Source: Solibacillus faecavium
GTDB taxonomy: Bacteria > Bacillota > Bacilli > Bacillales_A > Planococcaceae
Length of the DNA: 64,000 nt
Direction: 5' to 3'
NCBI RefSeq assembly: GCF_014836905.1
Contig: NZ_JACSPZ010000009.1
Coordinates: 1-64,000 of the forward strand
The translations under genes and the position numbers were made by a program. Numbering within the stretch: position 1 is the first letter of the stretch; the number at the start of each line of letters is the position of its first letter. Positions 45,038-54,325 of this stretch are shown piece after piece. The notes beneath the pieces are model-generated. The model was not told where the DNA came from and ran no database searches. It saw only the letters and a list, made by a program, of their open reading frames with translations.

Positions 45038-46516
45038 TCATGCGTTATCGATTTGAGCGCGTTGCAACTTCCCACTGTAATCAACGTAAATGCTCTTCCA
45101 TTCCGTATAGACATCAAGAGCTGCTTGCCCTGAATCGCGATGTCCATTTCCAGTACCTTTTGTACCTCCAAACGGTAAATGGATTTCAGCTCCTGTTGTC
45201 CCAGCATTTACATACACAATACCTGTATCAAGTAATTGCTGTGCTTTGAAGATTTTATTTACATCCTGTGAGAATATTGAGCTTGATAAGCCAAACTTCA
45301 CATTGTTGTTTACTTCAATTGCTTCTTCTAAACTACTTACTTCAATAATGCTAACGACAGGACCAAATATCTCCTCCTGTGCCAATATACTCGTTGACTC
45401 CACATCGGTGAAAATCGTAGGTGCATAATAGTAGCCCCTTGCCAAGTCACCGTCTGTTAATATCTCTCCACCTATAAGTAAGTTTGCACCTTGCTGCTTG
45501 CCTATTTGGACATAATGGTTAATTTTTTCGAGTGCTGCCTTATTAATGACTGGCCCTATTTTGATTGTTGGATTCAGTCCGTCTCCAATTGTCAGCTGCT
45601 TAGTTGCTTCCACAAGACGTTTCTCCAACTCCTGTTTTACATCTTTATGCACGATAACTCGGCTACATGCTGTACAACGTTGACCGGCCGTGCCAAACGC
45701 ACTCCATAAAATGCCTTCCAATGCTAAATCTAAGTTTGCATCATCCATCACGATGACTGCATTTTTCCCGCCCATTTCAAGCGATACTTTTTTCAAATGT
45801 TTTCCGCCAAGCTCCGCTACTTTGCTACCTGTTGTTGTAGATCCCGTAAAGGAAATAATGCGTATGTCCGGATGCTCAACCATTGCAGTACCGACTGTAG
45901 GTCCAGAGCCAAATACTACGTTTACAACGCCTGGCGGTAACCCGACCTCTTCAAAGATTTTAGCTAATTCGTATGCCATAAAAGGCGTTTCGTTTGAAGG
46001 CTTCCATACAACTGTATTGCCTGCTATAAGAGCTGGGAAAGCCTTCCATGTTGCAATCGCAATAGGGAAATTCCATGGTGTAATAAGCCCTGCTACCCCA
46101 ATTGGTGCACGTACACTCATCGCAAATTTATTTGGCAACTCCGAAGGAACAGTTTCACCAAACAAACGTCTCCCTTCCGCTGCCATATATAGCGCCATAT
46201 CAATACCTTCCTGTACTTCGCCACGTGCTTCTTCGATTACTTTACCCATCTCTTTTGTCAGCGTTTGTGCCAGATGTTCTTTTTTCTCTTTTAATTTAAA
46301 TGCAATTTCATATAAATAATCGGCACGTTTTGGTGCTGGGACAAGTGCCCACTCTTTTTGTGCCTCTTTCGCTTTTTGTGCAGCTAATTCGACTTGAAAT
46401 TTTGTCGAAAGTGGTATTGTTCCTAACTGTTCACCATTTGCAGGATTTATCACAGACATTGTTTGCAATGAAGTATCTTCCATCCATTCTCCACCAATAA
46501 AATTTAACAGTTTCAT
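45038..46516 (-). CDS. aldehyde dehydrogenase
   Basis: A 492-residue NAD(P)+-dependent aldehyde dehydrogenase. Catalytic Cys281 (AGQRCTAC), general base Glu247 (LEMGGK), the FTGSTTTG cofactor loop (223-230) and TPWNFP are all present. The C-terminal TGAEIHLPFGGTKGTGNGHR resembles enzymes that act on 2-aminoadipate semialdehyde-type substrates. It is followed by the lysine/saccharopine dehydrogenase-like gene 137 nt away on the same strand, suggesting oxidation of allysine to 2-aminoadipate. Substrate is inferred from context. Confidence 0.9.
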   Translation of the reverse strand: MKLLNFIGGEWMEDTSLQTMSVINPANGEQLGTIPLSTKFQVELAAQKAKEAQKEWALVPAPKRADYLYEIAFKLKEKKEHLAQTLTKEMGKVIEEARGEVQEGIDMALYMAAEGRRLFGETVPSELPNKFAMSVRAPIGVAGLITPWNFPIAIATWKAFPALIAGNTVVWKPSNETPFMAYELAKIFEEVGLPPGVVNVVFGSGPTVGTAMVEHPDIRIISFTGSTTTGSKVAELGGKHLKKVSLEMGGKNAVIVMDDANLDLALEGILWSAFGTAGQRCTACSRVIVHKDVKQELEKRLVEATKQLTIGDGLNPTIKIGPVINKAALEKINHYVQIGKQQGANLLIGGEILTDGDLARGYYYAPTIFTDVESTSILAQEEIFGPVVSIIEVSSLEEAIEVNNNVKFGLSSSIFSQDVNKIFKAQQLLDTGIVYVNAGTTGAEIHLPFGGTKGTGNGHRDSGQAALDVYTEWKSIYVDYSGKLQRAQIDNA

Positions 46517-46774
46517 TACCCCACCTCACAAATTCTAGTTTTCTCTTATATCATTCGACATTTTCTACTTTATCCCCTTTTTTTCTACGCAATAATATAC
46601 ATAAAATTCTGACAAATACCGAGTAAATTGAGGGGAAATAAGGAAATACTCAATCCCGGTAAATATTAATTTGCTTAAATATTTGCCAAATATATTTCCG
46701 TTACTTTGAAACTTTTGAAATTTATAAGCGTATGTATGTTGTATATAAATTTTGTTTATTAAGGGGATATGTAT

Positions 46775-47572
46775 ATGAAAAACCACGAAATTGATTATGT
46801 ATTACATGGAGACGACATGCAGTTTGTAGAAGTAGAGCTCGACCCTCAGGAAACGGTTGTGGCTGAAGCAGGAAGTTTAATGATGATGGAAGATCAGATT
46901 CAAATGGAAACTGTATTTGGTGATGGATCTGCAAACCAAGGTTCTGGTCTGATGGGGAAATTACTAGGTGCAGGAAAACGATTAATTACAGGCGAAAGTT
47001 TGTTCATGACGATGTTTACGAACAATGGCTCCGGTAAACGTAAAGTTTATTTCGCCTCACCATATCCAGGTAAAATTATTCCTATGGATTTAAGCCAATT
47101 AGACGGCAAAATTATTTGTCAAAAGGATGCATTTTTAGCTGCAGCAAAAGGTGTTTCAGTAGGCGTAGAATTTCAGCGGAAATTAGGAACTGGATTCTTC
47201 GGTGGAGAAGGCTTCATCATGCAGAAACTTGAAGGAGATGGGATGGCTTTCGTCCATGCGGGCGGAACGATTTATGAACGCAAACTTCAGCCAGGCGAAA
47301 CATTGCGTATTGATACAGGGTGTTTAGTTGCGATGACACAAGACGTCCGTTACGATATCGAAATGGTACGCGGTATTAAAACAGCGCTTTTCGGTGGAGA
47401 AGGTTTATTCTTCGCCACACTATCTGGACCAGGAACAGTCTGGGTGCAGTCATTGCCATTTAGCCGTTTAGCTAGCCGCGTGTTCGCAGCTGCACCGGTT
47501 TCTCAAGGCGGTGGCGGTAAAGATGCTGGTGAAGGCGGCATCGGCGGATTATTTGATATGTTTAATAAATAG
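46775..47572 (+). CDS. AIM24/TIGR00266 family protein
   Basis: A 265-residue beta-rich protein of the AIM24/TIGR00266 family. Blocks: [50 protein letters not shown] and [29 protein letters not shown]; the end is Gly-rich. An ATG at 46769 is only 2 nt from AAGGGG, so the ATG at 46775 (8 nt) is preferred. Function in bacteria is unknown. Monocistronic. Confidence 0.88.
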   Translation: MKNHEIDYVLHGDDMQFVEVELDPQETVVAEAGSLMMMEDQIQMETVFGDGSANQGSGLMGKLLGAGKRLITGESLFMTMFTNNGSGKRKVYFASPYPGKIIPMDLSQLDGKIICQKDAFLAAAKGVSVGVEFQRKLGTGFFGGEGFIMQKLEGDGMAFVHAGGTIYERKLQPGETLRIDTGCLVAMTQDVRYDIEMVRGIKTALFGGEGLFFATLSGPGTVWVQSLPFSRLASRVFAAAPVSQGGGGKDAGEGGIGGLFDMFNK

Positions 47573-47580
47573 CTTAAACA

Positions 47581-47620
47581 AGGCATGTTCTGAACCCTCT
47601 TTCAGAATATGCCTCATTTT
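47581..47620 (+). terminator. intrinsic terminator after AIM24 gene
   Basis: Arms AGGCAT.TTCTGAA and TTCAGAA.ATGCCT with one unpaired position each and a 6-nt loop, followed by CATTTTG. Confidence 0.7.
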
Positions 47621-47742
47621 GATTTAAAATGTTTGCATCGTTTCTTCTCATTTACTCATTTCAAAATATCCCACTGGCGAATGGCTTCCTTTACTTCCGA
47701 TTTTACATTGCTTAAATCGGCTATAATCGCCATTACAATTCG

Positions 47743-47780
47743 ACAAAAAGACGCCAAATTACTACAAATATTTGACGTCT
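47743..47780 (-). terminator. intrinsic terminator of uppP
   Basis: An 11-bp stem with one mismatch (AGACGCCAAAT, 47749-47759, with 47770-47780); the minus strand continues with TTTTTG. Confidence 0.7.
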
Positions 47781-47789
47781 ACGATTTCA

Positions 47790-48614
47790 CTATATAGATA
47801 GAATAAAAATTAAAATTAAAGCCAATACAATTCGATATACTGCAAAGGGTGTGAGCTTTACCTTGGAAATCAGCTTCAGGAAGAACTTTATCGAAATAAG
47901 GGCAAATATAAATGCGCTTATAAAGCCTACTGCATAAAAAGAAAAGTGATCGGCATTAATTTGGTCCCAGTTTTTCACAAGTGACAAACCGCTCGCCCCT
48001 GCCATTATCGGTACCGCCATAATGAATGTAAAATCTGCAGCTGTTTTATGATCTAGTCCAAGTAAAACGCCTCCTGAAATAGTCGATCCCGAACGCGAAA
48101 ACCCTGGCCAAAGCGACAAACATTGAATAACCCCAATTTTGAAGGCTTTACTGTAAGATATATTGTCTAAAGAAGTAATTGAAGGTTTTCTAGGTCCAAA
48201 TTTATCAGCAATAATCATAAATACAGCTCCGATTATCAGCCCAATAATTACTGTTTTAATGCTGAATAAGTTTTCGTCTATAAAATCTTCAAATAATAGA
48301 CCAAAAACTCCTGCTGGAATAATACCGATCAGCACATGCCCTAAATTAAACCGGGTCGATTGCTGCCCTTCCATTTTATATAGTCCGACTAAGCTCAATA
48401 ACCGTTTCCACATTACAAAAACGACTGCCAATATTGATCCTAGCTGTATAACTATTTTAAAAGTATTGGCAGACCCCGAACCTAAAAACTCCTTCGTCTG
48501 CAGCCACATATCATCAACAATAATCATATGTCCTGTTGAAGAAACTGGTGCAAACTCGGTCATCCCTTCCACAAATCCTAAGATTAAAGCTTTTAATAGC
48601 TCTATCCATTCCAT
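47790..48614 (-). CDS. uppP: undecaprenyl-diphosphatase
   Basis: A 274-residue BacA/UppP integral membrane phosphatase with about eight helices, recycling undecaprenyl pyrophosphate to the monophosphate carrier for wall synthesis. Both family motifs are intact: E16-G-M-T-E20 with PVSSTGH (23-29), and PGFSRSGST near 170. AAAAGGAG lies before ATG. Extra copies can raise bacitracin tolerance. It follows the phosphoesterase gene by 22 nt, so the two may be co-transcribed. Confidence 0.95.
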   Translation of the reverse strand: MEWIELLKALILGFVEGMTEFAPVSSTGHMIIVDDMWLQTKEFLGSGSANTFKIVIQLGSILAVVFVMWKRLLSLVGLYKMEGQQSTRFNLGHVLIGIIPAGVFGLLFEDFIDENLFSIKTVIIGLIIGAVFMIIADKFGPRKPSITSLDNISYSKAFKIGVIQCLSLWPGFSRSGSTISGGVLLGLDHKTAADFTFIMAVPIMAGASGLSLVKNWDQINADHFSFYAVGFISAFIFALISIKFFLKLISKVKLTPFAVYRIVLALILIFILSI

Positions 48615-48636
48615 ATACTTGCTCCTTTTGCAAACG

Positions 48637-49707
48637 TTATTCGCTAAATTTCACATCAATTACCCAGAGTTCGGATTGACTGCCTAAACGTGTAGGAGGT
48701 CCCCAGAAGCCAAAGCCGCTTGAGACAAGCGCATGCATTTGTTCCTTTTGACGATGGCCATAATCCAATTCAAAGATTCGTTCTGTTATGAAATGATTTG
48801 GCCACATCTGTCCTCGATGGGTATGTCCAGATACGTGAAAATCTACACCTAAATTAGCCGGCTCATCCAAATCCATTGGCGTATGATTCATAACAAACCA
48901 AGGAAGTTCCTGATTTTCTGGCTGTAGCTCATTTAATGCCAACCTTTTCTTATTTGTTAAATCTTCACGTCCTGTTAAATAAAAACGATTATCCACTAAA
49001 ATTGTTTCATCCATTAAAATACGAACATTCGATTCAGTCATTGCTTGTTTAAATTCAGGAATTTCATTGCCATAATACTCATGATTTCCCGGTACTCCAT
49101 AAACACCATATGTTGCCTGAAGGTTTTTCATCACTTCCCCCATGCCTTTATTAATAAAGCGCTGAGGACTGTCATCAACAAGATCTCCCGGTAATAGCAC
49201 TAAGTCCGGTTTTTGTTCGTTGGAGAGCTTAACAAACTTTTCTAAATGCCCTGTCCCGGATAACAGACCGAGGTGGAAATCTGATGCCATAACAATACGC
49301 ATATCTTCTCCAGGCTTATTTATCTCGATAGTAGCATTCCGTACTACTGGAGAGTATGCAAAATATGTACCCGCAATTAATAAAATGACTAGTAAACCAA
49401 CAACACCTGTTCCAACCATTTTCGTCGAAAGCGGTGAAAACTTAATTATCAGATTAGCTATAATACAGAGAATCAGCCCATACTGCAAAAAGAACATCCA
49501 ATAACTACCTAGTACTGTTAAAGGCGTCAGTAATGGGTGGAGCTTTCCTATAAAATAACCATAGGAAATGAGAAATAAAAATGTCCAATAAACAATTGGC
49601 CAGCGGAATTGCTGAATGGACAGTAGCCATGCCCTTAAATTCCAGCCGAGATAAAACGTAATGCCACTATATATTGCTATCGCCAAGATGCCGAATAATA
49701 TTCGCAT
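48637..49707 (-). CDS. membrane metallophosphoesterase (YkuE-like)
   Basis: A 356-residue protein with four N-terminal TM helices (about 1-115) and a calcineurin-like phosphoesterase domain: ASDFHLG, PGDLVDD, GNHEYYG, and VSGHTHRGQ carry the two-metal ligands, all present. The domain resembles YkuE/LpxH-like enzymes. A GTG at 49725 is in frame, but AGGGG is 10 nt from the ATG at 49707, which is chosen. It precedes uppP by 22 nt; an envelope-lipid role is plausible but inferred. Confidence 0.88.
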   Translation of the reverse strand: MRILFGILAIAIYSGITFYLGWNLRAWLLSIQQFRWPIVYWTFLFLISYGYFIGKLHPLLTPLTVLGSYWMFFLQYGLILCIIANLIIKFSPLSTKMVGTGVVGLLVILLIAGTYFAYSPVVRNATIEINKPGEDMRIVMASDFHLGLLSGTGHLEKFVKLSNEQKPDLVLLPGDLVDDSPQRFINKGMGEVMKNLQATYGVYGVPGNHEYYGNEIPEFKQAMTESNVRILMDETILVDNRFYLTGREDLTNKKRLALNELQPENQELPWFVMNHTPMDLDEPANLGVDFHVSGHTHRGQMWPNHFITERIFELDYGHRQKEQMHALVSSGFGFWGPPTRLGSQSELWVIDVKFSE

Positions 49708-49897
49708 TATACTTAAACCCCTCACATATTTAATGTTGCTATTTTACTACATTTCAACATTTTGACGTTAATAAAGAAGATTATTTGTAAAAAATTTATT
49801 TCAGATCATGCTTATTTCTAATAGATTTAGTCATCTTCAATATCCCTTTAATATGCTTTTATATCCATACTATTATAACCCAACTATTTCTCCTACA

Positions 49898-49940
49898 GGA
49901 AAAAACTGCAGCAAGGGTCATCCCCTTACTGCAGTTTCTT
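49898..49940 (-). terminator. intrinsic terminator of histidine kinase gene
   Basis: A 15-bp stem with one mismatch (AAACTGCAGCAAGGG, 49903-49917, with 49923-49937); the minus strand ends in TTTTTCC. Confidence 0.82.
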
Positions 49941-49944
49941 CTGC

Positions 49945-52140
49945 TTATTTTTCTGTACGAACACTCACTGTTACTTTAAAAAGATCTCCGTCTACTGCTA
50001 TTTCCAATTGCCCACCATGAAGATCAACAATGGACTGTGCAATCGCAAGGCCTAGCCCAGAGCCTTCTGTATGACGCGACGTATCTGCACGTTTAAAGCG
50101 TTCAATTAATTGTGATGCCTCTTCATATAGCTCATACTTTGCAACATTTTTAACCGCTAACTCTGCGTTTCCGTCAACTAATTTTAAGTTCACATAAACA
50201 CGCGTGCCTTCTAATGAATACTTACGAGCATTGACGATTAAATTATCGATTACTCGCCACCATTTCTGCCCATCTACATAAGCATATATTGGTTGCTCTG
50301 AAATATTTACTCGTAAATCTAAATTTGCCGCCGCGAAATCTTCCCCATGCTCACCAGCCGCCTGCTGCAACAGTTGGGCTAAATCGATGCGCTGCTTGGA
50401 GATTTCTATATTGCCACTCGCCATTTTCGATACTTCAAACAAATCTTCTATCAATGTTTTTAAACGATTCGATTTTGCATCTAAAATCCCAATATACTTA
50501 GTGCGTTCTTCCTCGCTAATCGATGGATTTTTCAGTAAATCCGTATACGTAATAATTGACGTTAACGGTGTACGCAAATCATGACTTACATTTGTTATTA
50601 GTTCTGTTTTCATTTGTTCACTTTTAGCCTGCTCATTCAGACTAGTACGAACGCCTTCACGCAGCCCGTTTAAATTTTGTGCATGTTTCGCTAAAGGAGA
50701 TTTCCCCTTCACTTTCAGGTCTTTTGTTAAACGGCCGTTTGCCATATCTTCTGTATGCTTCATAATACGGTTTAGGTAGCCCATACGACGCATGAAAATA
50801 TAAAGTGTTGGCATGAAGAATACTACAAATAAGAACATATAAAACAGGAAAACTCCTGCGTCTGCTGTTGCCATCACAACTGCAAGTCCAAACCCTCCGA
50901 GGAACACTACAAATAGTAATATTAGTGACTGCATCCCTACAGAGCGATTATCAAACATCGATTTGGCAGCGTCTACTAATTGTGAAATAAATGTTTGAGG
51001 CCAAATTTTTTCTAAATCTCGTTGCCCCTTTAAACTTTCTAAAATTGAAACTATCATAAAAATAACTGCCGTAATAAGAGCAAAACTAATAATTCCTGTG
51101 ACGAATAGATCAAAAATCTGACTATAATGACCAACTATATAATTATTAATTTGTGTTCGAATAGACCTTCTAAACATTTCACTAGATATAATTGCGAAGT
51201 TAGCGACAATAATCGTTGCCACAATACGAATATCAATCGGTAAGCGTTCAAATTGTTCACGCAGTGGGAATTTCCGGTTGAATAGCTCCCGCGTTGGTTC
51301 TAAATAAGTCATTAATAATACAAAGCTAATAATTCCTGCAAGAACAATTCCATAATATACATATTTCGTAACATTAAATGCTTTCTTGTCTGTTCCTAAA
51401 TAAGAGTTATCAAACCAGGATTTTGGAACCGTCACAACACCCGAAATACTTTTTAAATCCCGGTCAAGCGTATAACTGTCTCTAATAATTCCTAGATTAT
51501 CATGGTCAGAAAAATGAATTGTATAATTACCATTGAAGTCTTTTCCTACATTATTAAACGTATTCTCAAAGACTGCCTGCTCCTCAACATCGCCATTGCG
51601 GTAAACTTCTCCCGTTTTTTCATCTGTAAATTCGTAAGCGAAGTAATTAAATCGACTTAATGTATTTTTTCTTTCACTGTTAATCTGTTTCAGTTCTTCT
51701 TGGATCGCTTTTTTCTTTATTGCGATTATTTTTGCCTTTACATAATCATCATCTTCGAAATTTTTCTTTATATCCTCGATTTTTGCATCACGCTCTTGCT
51801 CAATTGCTTCAATAACATCCGAATCTTGTGCTACCTCTATGTCACCTTTATATTGCTCTTTAATATTTTGAATTTGCTCCGCCAGGGAACCATAATGTGT
51901 ACGATAACTATGGATTTCTTCTTCCGAAACGGTTAAGGCTCCTTCAAAATCTTGTTCTGTCGGTACATTAAATAAGTTCTGTGAAAGCTCGGATACTAAT
52001 CGTTCCGAATCACGCTTAAAATCTTGTGATTCATTAAATGTTTTCCCCAAATAACTACTACCACTTGTAAAAATTAAAATGACTGCGGTCGCCACCACAA
52101 ACATAAGAAAAAGTTGGAGGTAAATTTTATTGTTCTTCAT
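49945..52140 (-). CDS. membrane sensor histidine kinase
   Basis: A 731-residue HK. An N-terminal TM (about 8-30) precedes a long ~230-residue extracellular sensor rich in charged coiled coil, then about six further TM segments (265-450), a HAMP-like linker, the HisKA box NVSHDLRTPLT with His520, and an HATPase domain (DNLIVNARKYS, GSGLGLAI). Multiple internal TM helices make it unlike the simple two-TM kinases. AGGAGG lies before ATG. It is the third gene of a regulator - small ORF - kinase unit. Signal unknown; the cell envelope is the likely site. Confidence 0.9.
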   Translation of the reverse strand: MKNNKIYLQLFLMFVVATAVILIFTSGSSYLGKTFNESQDFKRDSERLVSELSQNLFNVPTEQDFEGALTVSEEEIHSYRTHYGSLAEQIQNIKEQYKGDIEVAQDSDVIEAIEQERDAKIEDIKKNFEDDDYVKAKIIAIKKKAIQEELKQINSERKNTLSRFNYFAYEFTDEKTGEVYRNGDVEEQAVFENTFNNVGKDFNGNYTIHFSDHDNLGIIRDSYTLDRDLKSISGVVTVPKSWFDNSYLGTDKKAFNVTKYVYYGIVLAGIISFVLLMTYLEPTRELFNRKFPLREQFERLPIDIRIVATIIVANFAIISSEMFRRSIRTQINNYIVGHYSQIFDLFVTGIISFALITAVIFMIVSILESLKGQRDLEKIWPQTFISQLVDAAKSMFDNRSVGMQSLILLFVVFLGGFGLAVVMATADAGVFLFYMFLFVVFFMPTLYIFMRRMGYLNRIMKHTEDMANGRLTKDLKVKGKSPLAKHAQNLNGLREGVRTSLNEQAKSEQMKTELITNVSHDLRTPLTSIITYTDLLKNPSISEEERTKYIGILDAKSNRLKTLIEDLFEVSKMASGNIEISKQRIDLAQLLQQAAGEHGEDFAAANLDLRVNISEQPIYAYVDGQKWWRVIDNLIVNARKYSLEGTRVYVNLKLVDGNAELAVKNVAKYELYEEASQLIERFKRADTSRHTEGSGLGLAIAQSIVDLHGGQLEIAVDGDLFKVTVSVRTEK

Positions 52141-52195
52141 TCGTTATTCCTCCTAATGGAATGAACATCTACCCATCATGCAGCAAATGCTCTTT

Positions 52196-52336
52196 TTATA
52201 TTGATAAAAAATATAAAATCTGTTTAACTAACGGGACAAATCGCCCTGTAAAATAATCAATAAAGTACGTTCCGAGATAATAAAATCCGACTACCGCGCT
52301 CATTGCCCCCATCCAAGTAAAAACTTTACTTTTCAA
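52196..52336 (-). CDS. 46-residue small membrane protein in two-component operon
   Basis: Between the response regulator and kinase genes. A TTG start (52334-52336) overlaps the end of the regulator gene by 11 nt, with AGGG 7 nt upstream. The 46-residue product begins MKSKVFTWMGAMSAVVGFYY, has a hydrophobic stretch at about 8-26, a short polar middle (DYFTGR) and a second hydrophobic stretch at the end (VPLVKQILYFLSI). It stops 55 nt before the kinase start. It may be a membrane accessory of the kinase. Internal ATG codons could also serve as start. Confidence 0.55.
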   Translation of the reverse strand: MKSKVFTWMGAMSAVVGFYYLGTYFIDYFTGRFVPLVKQILYFLSI

Positions 52337-53018
52337 TTTTATACCCTAAGCCCCATACAACTTTTAAATAGCGGGGATTTTTAGGATCAGCTTCAATTTT
52401 CTCGCGGATTTTACGGATATGGACTGCTACAATATTTTCAGCGTTGTATGCAGGTTCATTCCAAACCATTTCATAAATTTCACCAATTGAAAAAACACGT
52501 CCTGCATTTTTTAATAATAGCTCGGTAATTTTATACTCGGTCGGTGTTAGTTTGACAGGCTCCCCGTCGACTCTTACTTCCCTAGCTGCCGCATCAAGTT
52601 CAAGTCCTTCAACTAGTGGAGTTGCTTCCCCAAGTCCAAGTGTTCCGAAATTGACATAGCGTCGAAGCTGAGATTTTACACGTGCCAACAATTCAAGTGG
52701 GTGGAAAGGTTTCGTAATATAATCATCTGCCCCAACTGAAAGGCCGTGAATTTTATCTGTCTGTTCCGCCTTTGCACTAAGCATAATAATTGGAATATTA
52801 CGCTCTGCCCGAATTTTGAACGTTGCGGTTATTCCATCCATATTCGGCATCATCACGTCCAAAATAATACAATGCACTTCATTTTGCTTCAGCAGCTCGA
52901 TTGCCTCATTCCCGTCTGCTGCCTTCAACACCCTATATCCTTCATTTTTCAAATAAATTTCTATGCCGTCCCGTATGTCCTGATCGTCATCAGTCACGAG
53001 AACCGTCAGTTGATCCAT
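52326..53018 (-). CDS. OmpR/PhoB-family response regulator
   Basis: A 230-residue regulator. Receiver domain: acidic pocket Asp10-12 region (VTDDDQD), phospho-acceptor Asp54 in IILDVMMPNMDG, and TKPFHP lysine. The winged-helix DNA-binding domain ends with VVAVHIRKIREKIE and VVWGLGYKIEK. The long in-frame extension to 53075 lacks a ribosome binding site; ATG at 53018 has GAGGTG, 6 nt away. It is expected to be phosphorylated by the downstream kinase and may bind the direct-repeat array upstream (53132-53302). Confidence 0.92.
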   Translation of the reverse strand: MDQLTVLVTDDDQDIRDGIEIYLKNEGYRVLKAADGNEAIELLKQNEVHCIILDVMMPNMDGITATFKIRAERNIPIIMLSAKAEQTDKIHGLSVGADDYITKPFHPLELLARVKSQLRRYVNFGTLGLGEATPLVEGLELDAAAREVRVDGEPVKLTPTEYKITELLLKNAGRVFSIGEIYEMVWNEPAYNAENIVAVHIRKIREKIEADPKNPRYLKVVWGLGYKIEK

Positions 53019-53131
53019 CCTGCTCACCTCACAACTTTTTCTTATAACTTTATAATAAATGGAACTTCTTAACATCTACCTACTCAAAATCTGAAGAATT
53101 TCTTAAGATTTCTTATTTACATTAAAAGTGA

Positions 53132-53302
53132 TTCTACTTTCGACACAGCACCGGCTAATAAAATTACCGGGTCTACTTTATTCGTGATTCATTCTACATT
53201 CACTGCTAAAGGTTCTACTTTTCATTTAAAAGGTTCCACTTTCCATCGGGAACTTTCTACTTTCGGCACAGCATCGGCTAATAAAATTATGGGGTCTAGG
53301 AT
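53132..53302 (-). repeat. 21-bp periodic TTCTACTTT box array
   Basis: Six clear boxes of the form TTCTACTTT (AAAGTAGAA on the minus strand) start at 53132, 53171, 53192, 53213, 53234 and 53255, with a degenerate seventh at 53294. Intervals are 39, 21, 21, 21, 21, 39 nt. Both 39-nt intervals contain the same 30-nt insert (53141-53170 and 53264-53293, 25 or so identities). The intervening 12-nt spacers are not conserved. The array lies upstream of the response regulator gene. Confidence 0.85.
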
Positions 53303-53324
53303 TTATCCAAAATACCAAATCTTT

Positions 53325-53356
53325 TCAAAAAAAAAGCTACCTCCTATGAAGCAGCT
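53325..53356 (-). terminator. intrinsic terminator of EamA transporter gene
   Basis: Minus strand: AAGCTGC pairs with GTAGCTT (one G-U) and the stem is followed by T9. The stem includes the last codons of the transporter gene. Confidence 0.7.
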
Positions 53357-54210
53357 TTTTTTGCACCTATTGTTAATACTACAATTCCACCTAATAATAA
53401 ACCAACGCCAATCCAAGCTACAAATGTTAAATGCTCGCCAACTAAAAATACGCCAAGTAATGCTGCTGTTAAAGGTTCAGCCAAACTTAATGTCACTGCA
53501 GCGGACGAGCTGATTTTCTTTAATCCGCCCAAAAATAATATGTACGCCAAACTCGTTGCAGCAAGCGCCATAAATAGCATTGCCCAAAGATTCACGCCTT
53601 CTGTTACCCAACTGAAACCATCCTTCACTGCCAATGGCAATAAAAATAATGCGCAAAGTGTAAAGGTCATCGCAACCGCTGGTAACGTTTCCTCGCGTTT
53701 CATCAACTGCTTACTTACATTCGTATACAGGGCAAACATGAAGCCCGCTGCCAGTGCCAATGCAATTCCAACAGGGTTTATCGTTGTATCTCCCTGATTC
53801 ATAAACAACAGTAAGCAGCCGACAATCGCCAACACGGTGGCAACTGCCCAGACAAGTGTTGGGCGTACTTTCCAAAAGACCCATTCAATTATTCCTGCAA
53901 ATACCGGTGAACTTCCTATTGTCACAACTGTCCCTACCGCCACACCTGTAAAACGGACAGATGTGAAAAATAAGCTTTGGAATAAAGCAATTGCAATCGC
54001 AGCCAGAATAGTCCACTTCCATGACCATTGACGAAACGAAATTTTTCGCATGAGGATAACTGCGATTAGTAAAACTCCCCCGCCAATTGCCGAACGAATA
54101 CCAGCAACTGCGAATGAGGAAATACCTTCTGTTAAAAATGTTTGTGTCGTACCGACTGTGCCCCAAAGCATCGCAGCCAATAAAACAAATATGTACGGTA
54201 AAATATTCAC
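53344..54210 (-). CDS. EamA/DMT family transporter
   Basis: A 288-residue drug/metabolite transporter with ten TM helices in two EamA repeats (AAMLWGTVGTTQTFL... and VGIALALAAGFMFALYTNVSKQ). The second repeat ends with SLAEPLTAALLGVFLVGEHLT, a family hallmark. The start is GTG at 54210 with GGGGTG about 5 nt away. Substrate unknown. Its stop is inside its own terminator. Confidence 0.9.
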   Translation of the reverse strand: MNILPYIFVLLAAMLWGTVGTTQTFLTEGISSFAVAGIRSAIGGGVLLIAVILMRKISFRQWSWKWTILAAIAIALFQSLFFTSVRFTGVAVGTVVTIGSSPVFAGIIEWVFWKVRPTLVWAVATVLAIVGCLLLFMNQGDTTINPVGIALALAAGFMFALYTNVSKQLMKREETLPAVAMTFTLCALFLLPLAVKDGFSWVTEGVNLWAMLFMALAATSLAYILFLGGLKKISSSAAVTLSLAEPLTAALLGVFLVGEHLTFVAWIGVGLLLGGIVVLTIGAKKAAS

Positions 54211-54325
54211 TATTACACCCCGCTTTTATAACCATTATGCTATCATACGTTGAACAGCCAATCGAGATGAACTTTATCTAAATTATATTTATAATAGAGT
54301 TAACCCAAAATTAAAAGGAGGCATC

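Noticed and set aside
45690-46319. 209-codon plus-strand ORF opposite the aldehyde dehydrogenase
   Set aside because: Antisense shadow of a well-supported gene, with Ser/Pro-rich composition typical of such frames.
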